A stretch of DNA of 55,899 nt. Origin: Bacteriovorax sp. GTDB lineage: Bacteria > Bdellovibrionota > Bacteriovoracia > Bacteriovoracales > Bacteriovoracaceae. The notes under the pieces were generated by a model. The model was given only the letters and a program-made list of their open reading frames with translations, was not told the DNA's origin and ran no database searches. This document shows positions 8,733 through 17,322 of the stretch, in pieces. Each line of letters begins with the position of its first letter. Within the stretch, counting starts at the first letter, position 1. Location of the stretch: positions 1 through 55,899 of the forward strand of contig JACMPM010000101.1 of the NCBI GenBank assembly GCA_014377485.1, written 5' to 3'. The translations under genes were made by a program, and so were the position numbers.

Positions 8733-9418
8733 TTCTTTTTGCCCTTCTTGACTTTAGAAAGTGCATTATTTTTTGAATTAACATCATTAATAATCTGATC
8801 CACTTGAAACTTCGTTAAATTGTTCTGAGTTGCTTGAAGACCATTAGATGTATTGATAGCTCCATTAAGAGATACCGTTTCTTTTAAAATAAGCGATGTA
8901 TTTTGTGCATTTACTCTTTCCATGTTTTTCGAAAAGCCTTTTCCTGCAGAGAAGCTTTTTATAATTTGTCTTTTTGCTGTTGAATCATCAGTTCTCACTT
9001 TCTTATCAACGATAATGGCATCCCCCTTAACCCTATCTGATTCATCCCTTGCATTCCTTGCTTGAGCAATTAAGTCTTTAAGCCTTGATTTTTGATCTTT
9101 AAGATTTTCAATAGCATCGTTTATTTCTGATAGGTCTTCTGGTTTTGAATTAGATAATCTAACGTAATTATCAGCCAGAGATTCGAGTTGCTCGACTACT
9201 TCATACTTTTCCTCAACTGTTTCGACTGTATCCCTAAAAAGTTTTGTATGTTTATCTGTTTCAGTTATTAATTGTTCAAGTCTTGTAATCTGTGATGCCG
9301 TGTTCGAAACTAAAGACATAAGCAATGCAGTATCAGAATCGGGAATTCCAAAAGCAGAACCAATCGCACGAGTGCTGACTAAAGCAAAAAGAACAGTGCC
9401 TTTTAATAAATTCTTCAT
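8729..9418 (-). CDS. VirB5/TrbJ-like periplasmic coiled-coil protein
   Basis: 229 residues with a signal peptide (MKNLLKGTVLFALVSTRAIGSAFG) and long heptad-rich helices from about residue 35 to 135 (QITRLEQLITETDKHTKLF and EEKYEVVEQLESLADN), then a basic tail ending KVKKGKKK. VirB5/TrbJ proteins are secreted, helical minor pilus components at the pilus tip. The location between VirB4 and VirB6 relatives is the canonical VirB5 slot. Sequence families in this group diverge strongly, so the assignment is by architecture and order. Confidence 0.65.
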   Translation of the reverse strand: MKNLLKGTVLFALVSTRAIGSAFGIPDSDTALLMSLVSNTASQITRLEQLITETDKHTKLFRDTVETVEEKYEVVEQLESLADNYVRLSNSKPEDLSEINDAIENLKDQKSRLKDLIAQARNARDESDRVKGDAIIVDKKVRTDDSTAKRQIIKSFSAGKGFSKNMERVNAQNTSLILKETVSLNGAINTSNGLQATQNNLTKFQVDQIINDVNSKNNALSKVKKGKKK

Positions 9419-11385
9419 GGCTGACCACCATTGTTTAAAACAACGTAGCTATTCATCACTTCTTGATATGTAAAAAAGGGTAGAAATTTTTCCTTAAATT
9501 GTTTCCATTTTGTTTTTTCATTGTGAGATGAGTTGTATATTCCTAACTCAAGCGAGGAAGCGTAATATCTACAGACTTTTTTTATTTTTGCATTTTTAAT
9601 AACTACTAAAAATTCAGAGAATTTATTTTTTTCTGAATTTAGATTTGTAATCAATTCTTGAGTAAAGGGATTAATAAATTCTTTTGAGTTAGTTGTAATA
9701 TCTTGTCTAAAATAAATCTGGAAATTACAACATCCCAGGATGGCCGTAGATATCTTTCCGAGTGTCAAAAAATCTTCAATGTTTTGGGTTATTGCAATAG
9801 CGGCACAGCCGTGTTTTCTAAAAGTTCTAAAACATTCTTCAATGTAATCTGCATTACGCTTTAAAAAGCTCCAACACTCATCAATTAACAATGTTCTTAG
9901 ATCACTTGAATCTCCTAGGTCTTTTAGATATTTGATAGCAAACAAGATCACACCAGGAATCATATCCTTCGGATATAATGAAAGATCAAAATACGTTATT
10001 TTTGATTTTTCAAATGAGTCGTTACTTATATACGGCCATACTTTTGAGAAATAATATGAAATCTCTTTTAATTCCTTATCCAGATATGTGACTAGCTCTT
10101 GAAATGTTAAAACATCGGCAAGTAATGCATTATTGATTAACTCAAAAAGTTTTCCTTTTTCTTTGGTTGAAATCTCACTTTCTGGAATAAAAGATAATAC
10201 AAATTCATTTAAAAATTCTGGATCACGAAATCCCATTGGGTTAATTTTTTCAGAGAAAATGTTACCACCATAATATTCACAATACTTTAAAAAAGATTCT
10301 CCCAGATCGATAATTACAACTGAGCGATTCTTTAATCTTGAGTAATCCAAAATCTTTTGTCCTAATACGGATTTACCCGAACCAGTCGTCCCAGATATTC
10401 CCATATTCCCGTTTTCGGCTGCATGATAGAAATTATCGAAAAAAACTTTATTGCCTGATCTTGTTTGAAACTCTATTCCATCTTCATAAATATGCTCTCT
10501 ATGCAGCGGCAGTACATTACATAGATATGTGGATGTAATTGGATGGCATCTTAAAAATTCGGAATTAACACCAAAAAAGAGAGTTGGTACAAGTTTAGCA
10601 AATGAATTTTTTGTTTCAATAAGCGGAGTAATCTTAAGTTTTTTTAGATTTGAAAATAACTCGTTTGTTAAGTAATTTAACCGGGATTCGCTCTCAGATT
10701 TAAGAATAAACCACATTTCAGACTCAAATATTCCTTCGAGACCTGAGGTTAATTCTTTTACCAAATGCTCGCTTTGCTTAAATGCATTTTCTGAGCTTTC
10801 ATCTGAAATTAATTTACCGATATTTCCGACATGAAGCTTTCTAGAGTTATCAAGCATCTTAATTGCTGTTTCACTTGGAATCCTGCTAAAGGTAATAAGC
10901 TGATCTCCCAGCTCGCTGAGTTGAAACGGGTAATGAGAATCTGCAAAATCATAAACATTTACTAGTCGATAGTAGATTCCGTTGATTTTAAATGAATCTA
11001 GGCCAAAATTTACATCACCATAGAAGTCATCATGACCTGCTAGGAAGTAATCAAAATAGTTTGTTGCATTTTTTGCACCTAAAAAATCTATTTCAAATGG
11101 GCATTCAATAAAAAAGCGATCATCCAATTTGTAACATTTAAAAGACACTCTTTTCGAAGACTCTTTAAGCCTATCCTTCAGTGTCGTATTAAGATCATTA
11201 AGCATATAATTGTTTGTGGTCGTTAAAAGAAAATTCTTTATTTGTTCCAGATAACCAAGGCCTTCAAACTCTTCCATTTGTAAAAAATCTAGAGGAAATA
11301 CTTCGAAAACATACTTAATGTTTCCATTAATATCTTGGATTGCATTGCCATCTATGGATTTAATGGGTAACTCACTCATTTTCAT
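9415..11385 (-). CDS. virB4: VirB4/TraC conjugation ATPase
   Basis: 656 residues, the hallmark ATPase that drives pilus assembly. Walker A GTTGSGKS at 332-339 (context MGISGTTGSGKSVLGQKIL), Walker B LLIDE at 499-503 followed by CWSFLK, then FRTFRKHGCAAIAITQNIEDF, the conserved VirB4 segment after Walker B. The N-terminal half is the usual VirB4 platform domain. The length is shorter than Agrobacterium VirB4 (about 790) but complete by motifs. Start ATG at 11385 overlaps the upstream stop by 4 bases. This gene is the firmest proof of a conjugation or secretion apparatus. Confidence 0.93.
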   Translation of the reverse strand: MKMSELPIKSIDGNAIQDINGNIKYVFEVFPLDFLQMEEFEGLGYLEQIKNFLLTTTNNYMLNDLNTTLKDRLKESSKRVSFKCYKLDDRFFIECPFEIDFLGAKNATNYFDYFLAGHDDFYGDVNFGLDSFKINGIYYRLVNVYDFADSHYPFQLSELGDQLITFSRIPSETAIKMLDNSRKLHVGNIGKLISDESSENAFKQSEHLVKELTSGLEGIFESEMWFILKSESESRLNYLTNELFSNLKKLKITPLIETKNSFAKLVPTLFFGVNSEFLRCHPITSTYLCNVLPLHREHIYEDGIEFQTRSGNKVFFDNFYHAAENGNMGISGTTGSGKSVLGQKILDYSRLKNRSVVIIDLGESFLKYCEYYGGNIFSEKINPMGFRDPEFLNEFVLSFIPESEISTKEKGKLFELINNALLADVLTFQELVTYLDKELKEISYYFSKVWPYISNDSFEKSKITYFDLSLYPKDMIPGVILFAIKYLKDLGDSSDLRTLLIDECWSFLKRNADYIEECFRTFRKHGCAAIAITQNIEDFLTLGKISTAILGCCNFQIYFRQDITTNSKEFINPFTQELITNLNSEKNKFSEFLVVIKNAKIKKVCRYYASSLELGIYNSSHNEKTKWKQFKEKFLPFFTYQEVMNSYVVLNNGGQP

Positions 11386-11654
11386 ATTTTCTCCTCAGAA
11401 ATTTTCTTTATAAATTGATTGATTTTTAAACCATCCTTTCGGTGCAAATAAAAATACAATGCTCTTTTTGGAAAAAGTCTTCTATACTGCGTTTTACCTA
11501 GAGCGATTCCTACACTTAAAAAAACAGTTATAAAGTAATCATGGAATATTAAAAAATATGTCATACTGACCATTAATGAAATCATGATGTCATAGAGATC
11601 ATATCCATAGATTTTAGGTGCAGTTTTTATAAATTTATAATTTGTAGCTTCCAT
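11382..11654 (-). CDS. VirB3/TraL-like protein
   Basis: 90 residues. It begins with a short polar segment (KFIKTAPKIYGYDLYD), has a hydrophobic hairpin at about 25-55 (IMISLMVSMTYFLIFHDYF, then VFLSVGIALGK) and ends in a basic tail with the RALYFYLHRKDGL motif. This is the pattern of VirB3/TraL proteins, which dock beside VirB4. Its position directly before the VirB4 gene and after the pilin gene fits exactly. One base separates it from the pilin stop codon region. Confidence 0.75.
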   Translation of the reverse strand: MEATNYKFIKTAPKIYGYDLYDIMISLMVSMTYFLIFHDYFITVFLSVGIALGKTQYRRLFPKRALYFYLHRKDGLKINQFIKKISEEKI

Positions 11655-11656
11655 AA

Positions 11657-11932
11657 TTATTTTAGAAATTTAAAAAATGCGACAATTGCACTTGCTCCAA
11701 AAAAGCAAATAATTCCTAATATTGCAGCTGACATTTTCCTGGAACCTTCCTGGCTTCCGCTGTTCATATAAATTGCAGCGATCATTACAAAAATTATCAA
11801 AATGGTTGCACCCACGGCTTCAAGTTTAGTTTGTAAGGTTTTTGCACCTGACGCTAAATCAGTTGAGGCATAACTTACACTTGCATTGGTAATTAGATTC
11901 AATAATACAAAAAAAGATTTCTTCGATTTCAT
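11657..11932 (-). CDS. VirB2/TraA-like pilin
   Basis: 91 residues with a long signal peptide ending near SYAS (about residue 23), followed by DLASGAKTLQTKLEAVGATI and two hydrophobic helices (ILIIFVMIAAIYM and AAILGIICFFGASAIVAFF) separated by a short polar loop NSGSQEGSRK. This is the standard conjugative pilin architecture. It is first of the strictly ordered virB-like genes, directly upstream of the VirB3 relative. Confidence 0.78.
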   Translation of the reverse strand: MKSKKSFFVLLNLITNASVSYASTDLASGAKTLQTKLEAVGATILIIFVMIAAIYMNSGSQEGSRKMSAAILGIICFFGASAIVAFFKFLK

Positions 11933-11946
11933 GTTAACTCCTATGT

Positions 11947-13710
11947 CTAATATTTATTCGCACCATAAACTTTTATTGTGCTATTTAAGATGTATTGATT
12001 TTCAAAACTAGTTACTGAATAACTAGGCCCCCCATAACACGCAGAAATTAATCCTGTTCTAGCAGCTGAGGTTATCTGATCTGGATCACGAAAAATTATA
12101 TAGATTTTATTTTTAAGATTGTATTTCAAACTATCAAAATCCACTTTAATTTGATTTCCAAAATTATGAAGACTTGCTTTAACTGGTCTTCCATAGGAAT
12201 CTTCAAATGTGAGCCATTTTGTATAATTGATTGTATTAAAACTTATGGGAGTTGAAGTTTGTGAAACAGCAGAAAATACTTCAGTACATCCCGCGCGACA
12301 AATGCAACTTCCATTATGTTTTATTTCTGGATCTGCACTCATTGTACACGAGCCACTACAAATATCTCCAGTGTAGTTAGTACTTTGACTTTCTACGATA
12401 GAAATTTTTTGTACATCTCCGGCATTTATAATTAGTCTATCGCCTTCAATGACATTTTCAATTAAAAGCTTTGTGTTAAAATTCTCTGTGCCCAGCTCTA
12501 CCCATTTTTTTGTATTATTCAAAACATCTTTAATTGTTGAATATGAAACAACGTAAATGCCTTGTGCTTTAACTTTTGCGAGAACCGAATCCTCTTCTCC
12601 AAACACACTCCAAAGACCTCTTTGGGCATCGTCCTGAGTTTGATTATCTAAATCAAATGGGTATTTTGCAGTAGACTCTATTCCATCAATTGAGCTGATA
12701 TCTCCATCTTTAGTAAGTATTACATTTTTTCCATTTTGCTTTAGTACTTCTAATAAAGTCATACCTGGAGATACAAAGAAAACGTCTGTCTTGCTGTTTG
12801 TAGAAAAAATTATCTTCGCATCACCATTAAAAACATTATCTAATACTTGTTTGTAATTTAACTGAATATTTTCATAGGTATAATTATAATCGGTAAACTT
12901 TATGCCTATCTCGCTTCTGCTTAAAATCTTTTCTAAAATGGTATTTGAGCTAATTTCATTAGCAATTAACGGATAAATTGTTACCGGGGAATAGCTAGAA
13001 GATCCGTCGAGTTTGATTTTTTCTTTAGATCCAGAAGACTTTAATAAAAAGTGATCATAGATTGGAGTTTCTTCCATTTTTTCATAGTCATAAAAAAATG
13101 ACTGCAGACTGATATCTGAAATTTCGGTCACATTTTTTATATTTGATAATCTGATTTTAAAATTTGTAAGAAATTTACCTGAGTTATTGTCTATAGAATT
13201 TTCTAGCTTCGGAAGCTTGTTAATGAATGGGAAATACTGATCGTCAGTCCATGATGAGAGAATATTTGTTCGTAAGTCATCGTTTGTAATAATATCTAAT
13301 TTTTCTGTTTTAGTATTTCTTAGGTGATTGTATTGATTAATTACAACCTTTCTTCTAAGAACCTTAAGCGTATCAATATCGCCACCTTTCTGATCTGCAG
13401 TTTCCGTAAATTCTTGTTTTAAAATTGAAAAATCATAGTCTCCTAGAAGCAATTCTTTATTAAGTCTAAAAATTGCACCAATAGAAACATCTTGAACTAG
13501 GCCTATAGAGATCTTGGGAATATCGGCCACAAATGGATTTGTTCCTAGCTTTAATTCGATTTCATCTGGCACTCCATCGAAGTCCGAATCAGGCAATACG
13601 TTAATTGACTCAAGAGTATTAGTTGCAACAACAGAACTAGATTTGCTTTTAACAGAGCAACTCGTAAGCAATAAAAATAAAGAAGCGATTAAAATTTTTG
13701 ATTTTTTCAT
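11947..13710 (-). CDS. Large lipoprotein heading the T4SS operon
   Basis: About 587 residues from the ATG at 13710, preferred because GGAAAGG lies 4 bases upstream; a start at 13722 is also possible. Signal peptide with lipobox LLTSC. Just after it, DSDFDGVPDEIELKLGTNPF is a calcium-binding thrombospondin type 3-like repeat. A cysteine-rich stretch (CSGSCTMSADPE, then CICRAGC) lies near residue 450. The rest is rich in Ser/Thr/Asn and probably beta-structured. I do not recognise the whole. As first gene of the operon it may be a surface or mating-contact protein; this is inference. Confidence 0.75.
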   Translation of the reverse strand: MKKSKILIASLFLLLTSCSVKSKSSSVVATNTLESINVLPDSDFDGVPDEIELKLGTNPFVADIPKISIGLVQDVSIGAIFRLNKELLLGDYDFSILKQEFTETADQKGGDIDTLKVLRRKVVINQYNHLRNTKTEKLDIITNDDLRTNILSSWTDDQYFPFINKLPKLENSIDNNSGKFLTNFKIRLSNIKNVTEISDISLQSFFYDYEKMEETPIYDHFLLKSSGSKEKIKLDGSSSYSPVTIYPLIANEISSNTILEKILSRSEIGIKFTDYNYTYENIQLNYKQVLDNVFNGDAKIIFSTNSKTDVFFVSPGMTLLEVLKQNGKNVILTKDGDISSIDGIESTAKYPFDLDNQTQDDAQRGLWSVFGEEDSVLAKVKAQGIYVVSYSTIKDVLNNTKKWVELGTENFNTKLLIENVIEGDRLIINAGDVQKISIVESQSTNYTGDICSGSCTMSADPEIKHNGSCICRAGCTEVFSAVSQTSTPISFNTINYTKWLTFEDSYGRPVKASLHNFGNQIKVDFDSLKYNLKNKIYIIFRDPDQITSAARTGLISACYGGPSYSVTSFENQYILNSTIKVYGANKY

Positions 13711-13790
13711 TTTCCTTTCCATTTTTTAAATATGAATTGAAAAACAATATTGGATAAATTTAATCACCTGTAAAACAAGTGACACTCAGG

Positions 13791-13818
13791 TTGCGACACG
13801 ATTTCTTACATGTCGTAA
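13791..13818. promoter_or_regulatory. Dyad operator candidate 1 upstream of the T4SS operon
   Basis: TTGCGACA and TGTCGTAA form an inverted repeat separated by 12 bases, located about 80 bases upstream of the lipoprotein start on the minus strand. The half-site CGACA/TGTCG recurs in a second dyad at 13887-13914. Such paired dyads before a transfer operon usually bind a dimeric regulator; the regulator gene at 14232-15062 is a nearby candidate (inference). Confidence 0.55.
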
Positions 13819-13886
13819 CTTTTGCAATTTTAAAAAATGAAAATTTAATTGGTTAGGATTTTTTGATGCACTAGCAAATGCGAGAA

Positions 13887-13914
13887 TTAACGACATTAAA
13901 AATTTTGTCGTCAA
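13887..13914. promoter_or_regulatory. Dyad operator candidate 2 upstream of the T4SS operon
   Basis: TTAACGACA and TGTCGTCAA flank a 10-base AT-rich spacer. The CGACA/TGTCG half-sites match those of the dyad at 13791-13818; the spacing differs by two bases. It lies between the terminator at 13930 and the start of the T4SS operon. Confidence 0.5.
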
Positions 13915-13929
13915 AAATTTAATAAAAAA

Positions 13930-13951
13930 AAGGCCCTGCGAACAGGGCCTT
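13930..13951 (-). terminator. Intrinsic terminator after the 13981-14238 gene
   Basis: On the minus strand AAGGCCCTG-TTCG-CAGGGCCTT forms a 9-bp stem with a stable UUCG tetraloop, followed by a run of T. It lies 30 bases downstream of the stop codon of the small secreted protein gene and separates it from the T4SS operon promoter region. Confidence 0.9.
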
Positions 13952-13980
13952 GAGTATTAATTTATTTTGAGAAAGTAGAA

Positions 13981-14238
13981 CTAATCACCACTACCTTCAC
14001 CACCACCTTTTTTAATGGCCATAATCTGTATTGGTATTAATTTTTTTACTGAGAATTTTAAAGAACTATTATTTAAGCTTTCAGCATAATCAACAACATT
14101 GTTTAGTTCAATTTCATTTGCACATTTCTCGATAACTACTTCACCATTTAACTGATCAGAAAGAGTTACTTCATACTCATGCGAAAAAGCATTTGAAGAT
14201 ATTGATAAAAAGACAAGTATTCCAATTGTTCTTAACAT
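13981..14238 (-). CDS. Small secreted protein, unknown function
   Basis: 85 residues with a signal peptide (MLRTIGILVFLSISSNAFS), a mature part of about 60 residues and a Gly-rich end (KKGGGEGSGD). A single cysteine lies at about residue 39. I do not recognise it. Its start overlaps the end of the upstream regulator gene by 7 bases, so the two are one transcription unit ending at the terminator at 13930-13951. Confidence 0.65.
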   Translation of the reverse strand: MLRTIGILVFLSISSNAFSHEYEVTLSDQLNGEVVIEKCANEIELNNVVDYAESLNNSSLKFSVKKLIPIQIMAIKKGGGEGSGD

Positions 14239-15062
14239 AACTTATCTCCTTCAGCCTTGAACTCGATTTTTTCAATAACCTTTGCAAGCGTAAATCTAAT
14301 TGCCTCATCATAACTAGGTTTAGATGCGTTCACAATTTCCATAATATCCAAATAATTAGATCTCATTTTTTCTCGAATTAATTCATAATCAGAAGGAGTA
14401 ACATCGCCTATCGCAACACTAATGTAATTGGGGTTCATTAAATCAGAATTTTCTTCCTTATAGATGTCACCAATAATTGTTTTGATAAAATTCTTTCTAA
14501 TTTTTCTATCCCAAGTAAGACGTGTTTTTCTTTTAACTTGGTCATTTTCATCAATTTCTACAAATCCTAATTTAATCATTTCATCGAGCTGCTTTAAACC
14601 ATTAGCACCGAACTGTTCTTTAATTTTAGCCAAATCAGTTCCATAATCACCTGAAGTCATTATGTAAATTTGATTGAATATACTAGATGAAGTCAGCTCA
14701 GCCTGTACTGCTGCATGTTTTGAAATATCTAAGAATTTATTAGTAGAGCCACCAATAAATTGCATATGATTCTTTTTAATGAAGTCGCTTACAATTACCG
14801 GTGACTTCGACAATATTTCTGCCAATGAGTTGGTGCTATAGATCTGAGAATACACATCAACTATAGTTGTTACGTGCGGAGTGAACTTCTTATTATCTTC
14901 AAAGAATCTCTCCATTGTTCTAAGAACAATGTTTGTGTTTTTTGCGAAATCTTTAATGAGCTGACGAAGAGGAATATTCATCTCTTCAGAATATTTTCTA
15001 ATATCCTCTGCGATTATCTGCTTAATCGACATAGTCTCGCTAGGCGTTTCTGTGCTTAACAT
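14232..15062 (-). CDS. Putative transcription regulator (TIGR02147/DUF4423-like architecture)
   Basis: 276 residues from the ATG at 15062, which has AAGGAAGG 4 bases upstream; an in-frame ATG at 15101 is less well placed. The N-terminal 60 residues look like a helix-turn-helix (EDIRKYSEEMNIPLRQLIKD then RTMERFFEDNKKFTP). The middle KIKEQFGANGLKQLDEMIKLG, then FVEIDENDQVKRK resembles the winged-helix plus linker of TIGR02147 proteins, known mainly from Bdellovibrio and Fibrobacter. It is divergent from the NTase gene at 15249 and upstream of a secreted small protein. It could control the T4SS operon, which lies next to it. Confidence 0.55.
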   Translation of the reverse strand: MLSTETPSETMSIKQIIAEDIRKYSEEMNIPLRQLIKDFAKNTNIVLRTMERFFEDNKKFTPHVTTIVDVYSQIYSTNSLAEILSKSPVIVSDFIKKNHMQFIGGSTNKFLDISKHAAVQAELTSSSIFNQIYIMTSGDYGTDLAKIKEQFGANGLKQLDEMIKLGFVEIDENDQVKRKTRLTWDRKIRKNFIKTIIGDIYKEENSDLMNPNYISVAIGDVTPSDYELIREKMRSNYLDIMEIVNASKPSYDEAIRFTLAKVIEKIEFKAEGDKLC

Positions 15063-15192
15063 GCAACCTTCCTTAAAATTCGTAGGAACTGAAATTCTCA
15101 TACTTAAACGGCCTTTGTCTATAGGCGAAACTTTGGACTCAATATGTAGTATCGGATACTTGCCTCGTCAAAAAATCTTAACTTTGTCATTT

Positions 15193-15230
15193 TATATCAT
15201 ATTTTTCATATATATAATAAATATGATATA
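15193..15230. promoter_or_regulatory. Promoter and operator of the first NTase/HTH pair
   Basis: A perfect 12-bp inverted repeat (TATATCATATTT and AAATATGATATA, outer ends 15193 and 15230) encloses TATAAT at 15213-15218, a likely -10 box. TTGTCA at 15184-15189 may be part of the -35. An operator that brackets the -10 box predicts repression by the module's own HTH protein, as in many toxin-antitoxin loci. Confidence 0.65.
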
Positions 15231-15248
15231 CTAAACTCAGGAGTATTG

Positions 15249-15791
15249 ATGATTAGAAAAATGTTAACAGAACTAGATGAATGGCTAGTTGAAAAAAATC
15301 GAAGAATCACACTTCATGTAATTGGTGGATACGCGCTTGAGTTAAAAAATATTCAACGAGGATTTCAAACTGAAGACATCGATTCAATACTTCATATAAA
15401 TGAACAAGATATTATTGAGAAAATTCAGTCGATTGGAAAAATTCACGGTAATCAGCAATGGTTTGATTTTGGAGCTTCATCTTTGACCGTGCCCTCTGGG
15501 TACGAAAAAAGACTAGAGAAAATAAGCGACTATGAAAATATCGATCTGTTTGTTTTAAGCAATAGCGACATTATAAAAATGAAAGTGGCCGCATATCACT
15601 CTCGTAGAGAGCGAGGGATTTACAGAGACCTTGAAGACCTAAAGCACTTATCACCAACAAAAGAAGAAATTTCAGAAGCGATTAAATTTTATTACGAAGA
15701 ATATTCAAAGGATCTAACAGGTAAATTTAAATTAGAATTTGAAAAAGAAGTGGCCGAATTAAAAACCGAACTTCTGGGGATCTTTAAATGA
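15249..15791 (+). CDS. Nucleotidyltransferase-fold protein (DUF6036-like), module 1
   Basis: 180 residues from the ATG at 15249 (AGGAG 5 bases upstream). NTase signature: HVIGGYAL then TEDIDSIL, giving the GG motif and the acidic ExD pair, plus IDLFVLSNSDIIKMKVAAYHSR, the third acidic residue and the conserved Lys of AbiEii-like enzymes. Family members act as toxins that modify tRNA or proteins, or as their antitoxic counterparts. The gene overlaps the next one by 4 bases. The pair has a second version at 44446-45616, arguing for a real two-gene module. Confidence 0.72.
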   Translation: MIRKMLTELDEWLVEKNRRITLHVIGGYALELKNIQRGFQTEDIDSILHINEQDIIEKIQSIGKIHGNQQWFDFGASSLTVPSGYEKRLEKISDYENIDLFVLSNSDIIKMKVAAYHSRRERGIYRDLEDLKHLSPTKEEISEAIKFYYEEYSKDLTGKFKLEFEKEVAELKTELLGIFK

Positions 15792-16447
15792 ACCTAGAAG
15801 AATTTCTGGATAATGCTCATTCCCTTGGAATTAAGATCAATCGCTCCGCTGAGAAGAGAAGAGATTATATTGATTTAGAAAGCTTTTTTTTATACTCAAC
15901 AATTCACATATCTAGCTCTATTAGAGTTGCTCGTTATATCGAATACTGGGCATTTTCATTTGGTAAATATTTGTCTGTAAAAAGAATTAACGATCATATT
16001 AAAAAAGGTCACCCATATAAACCTGAGTTCTTAAATGGACTTTTAAAAATCATCGATGAGAATTTTGATAAATCAGGGCCTATGAAAAATCTCTTTCAAA
16101 AAAAGACCGGTGGAACTAAAGGAAGCATTCCAATAGTCCCAGGATTCGAATTTAAAAAATTAGACCCAAAATGGGAATCAGTTGGTGTTTCAGCTCCAAT
16201 TTTTATTCCCGATGAACTAGCTAAAACAATTCAAGGCCTAGATTGGATTTCAAAAAATTGCCCTGAGATTTATTATCGCATGCAGGGAATCTCACCAGTA
16301 TTAAGTGATATTCGCGCTTATATGTTTTTCAAAAATAAAGTGAGTCTCTATAGGGTCGCTAAAGACTTAAGCCTTACCTATGCGTGCGTTCATCAAAATT
16401 ATAAGAAATACTTGGAACCTTTTGGGATTAATGTTTCAAACTCGTAA
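15788..16447 (+). CDS. HTH-ended partner of NTase module 1
   Basis: 219 residues, unknown family. The C-terminus (SLYRVAKDLSLTYACVHQNYKKYLEPFG) reads as a helix-turn-helix, and the N-terminal 70 residues are helical. The counterpart at 44966-45616 has the same length and a similar C-terminal segment (IKELLGCSYEPANRIFKQY), although overall identity is low. It probably is the DNA-binding autoregulator or antitoxin for the overlapping NTase gene and would bind the dyad at 15193-15230 (inference). It ends 11 bases from the convergent AbiEii gene. Confidence 0.65.
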   Translation: MNLEEFLDNAHSLGIKINRSAEKRRDYIDLESFFLYSTIHISSSIRVARYIEYWAFSFGKYLSVKRINDHIKKGHPYKPEFLNGLLKIIDENFDKSGPMKNLFQKKTGGTKGSIPIVPGFEFKKLDPKWESVGVSAPIFIPDELAKTIQGLDWISKNCPEIYYRMQGISPVLSDIRAYMFFKNKVSLYRVAKDLSLTYACVHQNYKKYLEPFGINVSNS

Positions 16448-16458
16448 AAAGATTTGCC

Positions 16459-17322
16459 CTAACGTATTTTTCGTATGAACTCTTTTAAAACCTCTACGTA
16501 AAAATCAAAAGACTGTCTTCCATGTGAAGTCGTAGTGGCCTCAACCGTAGTCCACCCTTTTCGTTGAATCTCTAGGAAATCGTCAGAAAAAATCTTATCT
16601 AACATAACTAATGGAACTTCTTTTGCCATAAAAACATTTCCGATATGCTTCTTAGCTTCTTCGTAAAAAAGATCAATCGAGGCTTTATCTTCTTTTAAAC
16701 TCTTACTAATTAAATTAGCAATATCGTAAAAATCACGAGTTCTTTGTTTATTTCCAGAATACTTATAGTCTGGATGCTGCTGACAGATTGCTCTAACCTT
16801 CTCGAGAATTATTAAAATTCTTGAGTAAGCTTTAATTTCACTTCCTTGAATTTTTACTTTTTGGACAGATCCACAATATTCAAATTCAGAAATTTCCATA
16901 GTGATCTTGGGAGAATTAGTATTCCTTGGAACTAAAGCTGCTTTTGACTTAAGCCCGCCTTCTAAAGTAGATTTAGCATTATCAATTAACTTGAACTCTA
17001 GTTGCCATCCAGACCAAAAATCAGGCAACCCATTACTTCGAACCTTAGGCTTCCTAATCCAAGTGCAATCAAAAACATGAAGTCCAAAAGAATTAAAATG
17101 TCCCTTAAGTATATCTCTTGTAAAGACAAAGAACTCTTCCGGTTTTTCAATTTTCCCAGAAGTCGAGAAATCAATATCTGATGAAAAGCGATGATCTATA
17201 TTCTCGACCAATCGAACAGCTTGACCACCTTTCAAATATATTTCATTTTTGAAATAATCATTTGAATATAAGCAAGTCAGGCATTCTACAATAATTTCTT
17301 CAATCGACCAGGCTTTATTCAT
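16459..17322 (-). CDS. abiEii: AbiEii-family nucleotidyltransferase toxin
   Basis: 287 residues. YLKGGQAVRLVE (KGGQ 31-34) and RFSSDIDFST (SDIDF 48-52) are the family's NTase motifs; TRDFYDIANLI later is the conserved C-terminal motif of AbiEii/AbiGii proteins. In Streptococcus AbiEii blocks growth, and the related Mycobacterium MenT enzymes add nucleotides to tRNA. The start overlaps the AbiEi stop by 8 bases, the usual antitoxin-toxin arrangement. All motif residues are present, so the toxin is probably active. Confidence 0.85.
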   Translation of the reverse strand: MNKAWSIEEIIVECLTCLYSNDYFKNEIYLKGGQAVRLVENIDHRFSSDIDFSTSGKIEKPEEFFVFTRDILKGHFNSFGLHVFDCTWIRKPKVRSNGLPDFWSGWQLEFKLIDNAKSTLEGGLKSKAALVPRNTNSPKITMEISEFEYCGSVQKVKIQGSEIKAYSRILIILEKVRAICQQHPDYKYSGNKQRTRDFYDIANLISKSLKEDKASIDLFYEEAKKHIGNVFMAKEVPLVMLDKIFSDDFLEIQRKGWTTVEATTTSHGRQSFDFYVEVLKEFIRKIR

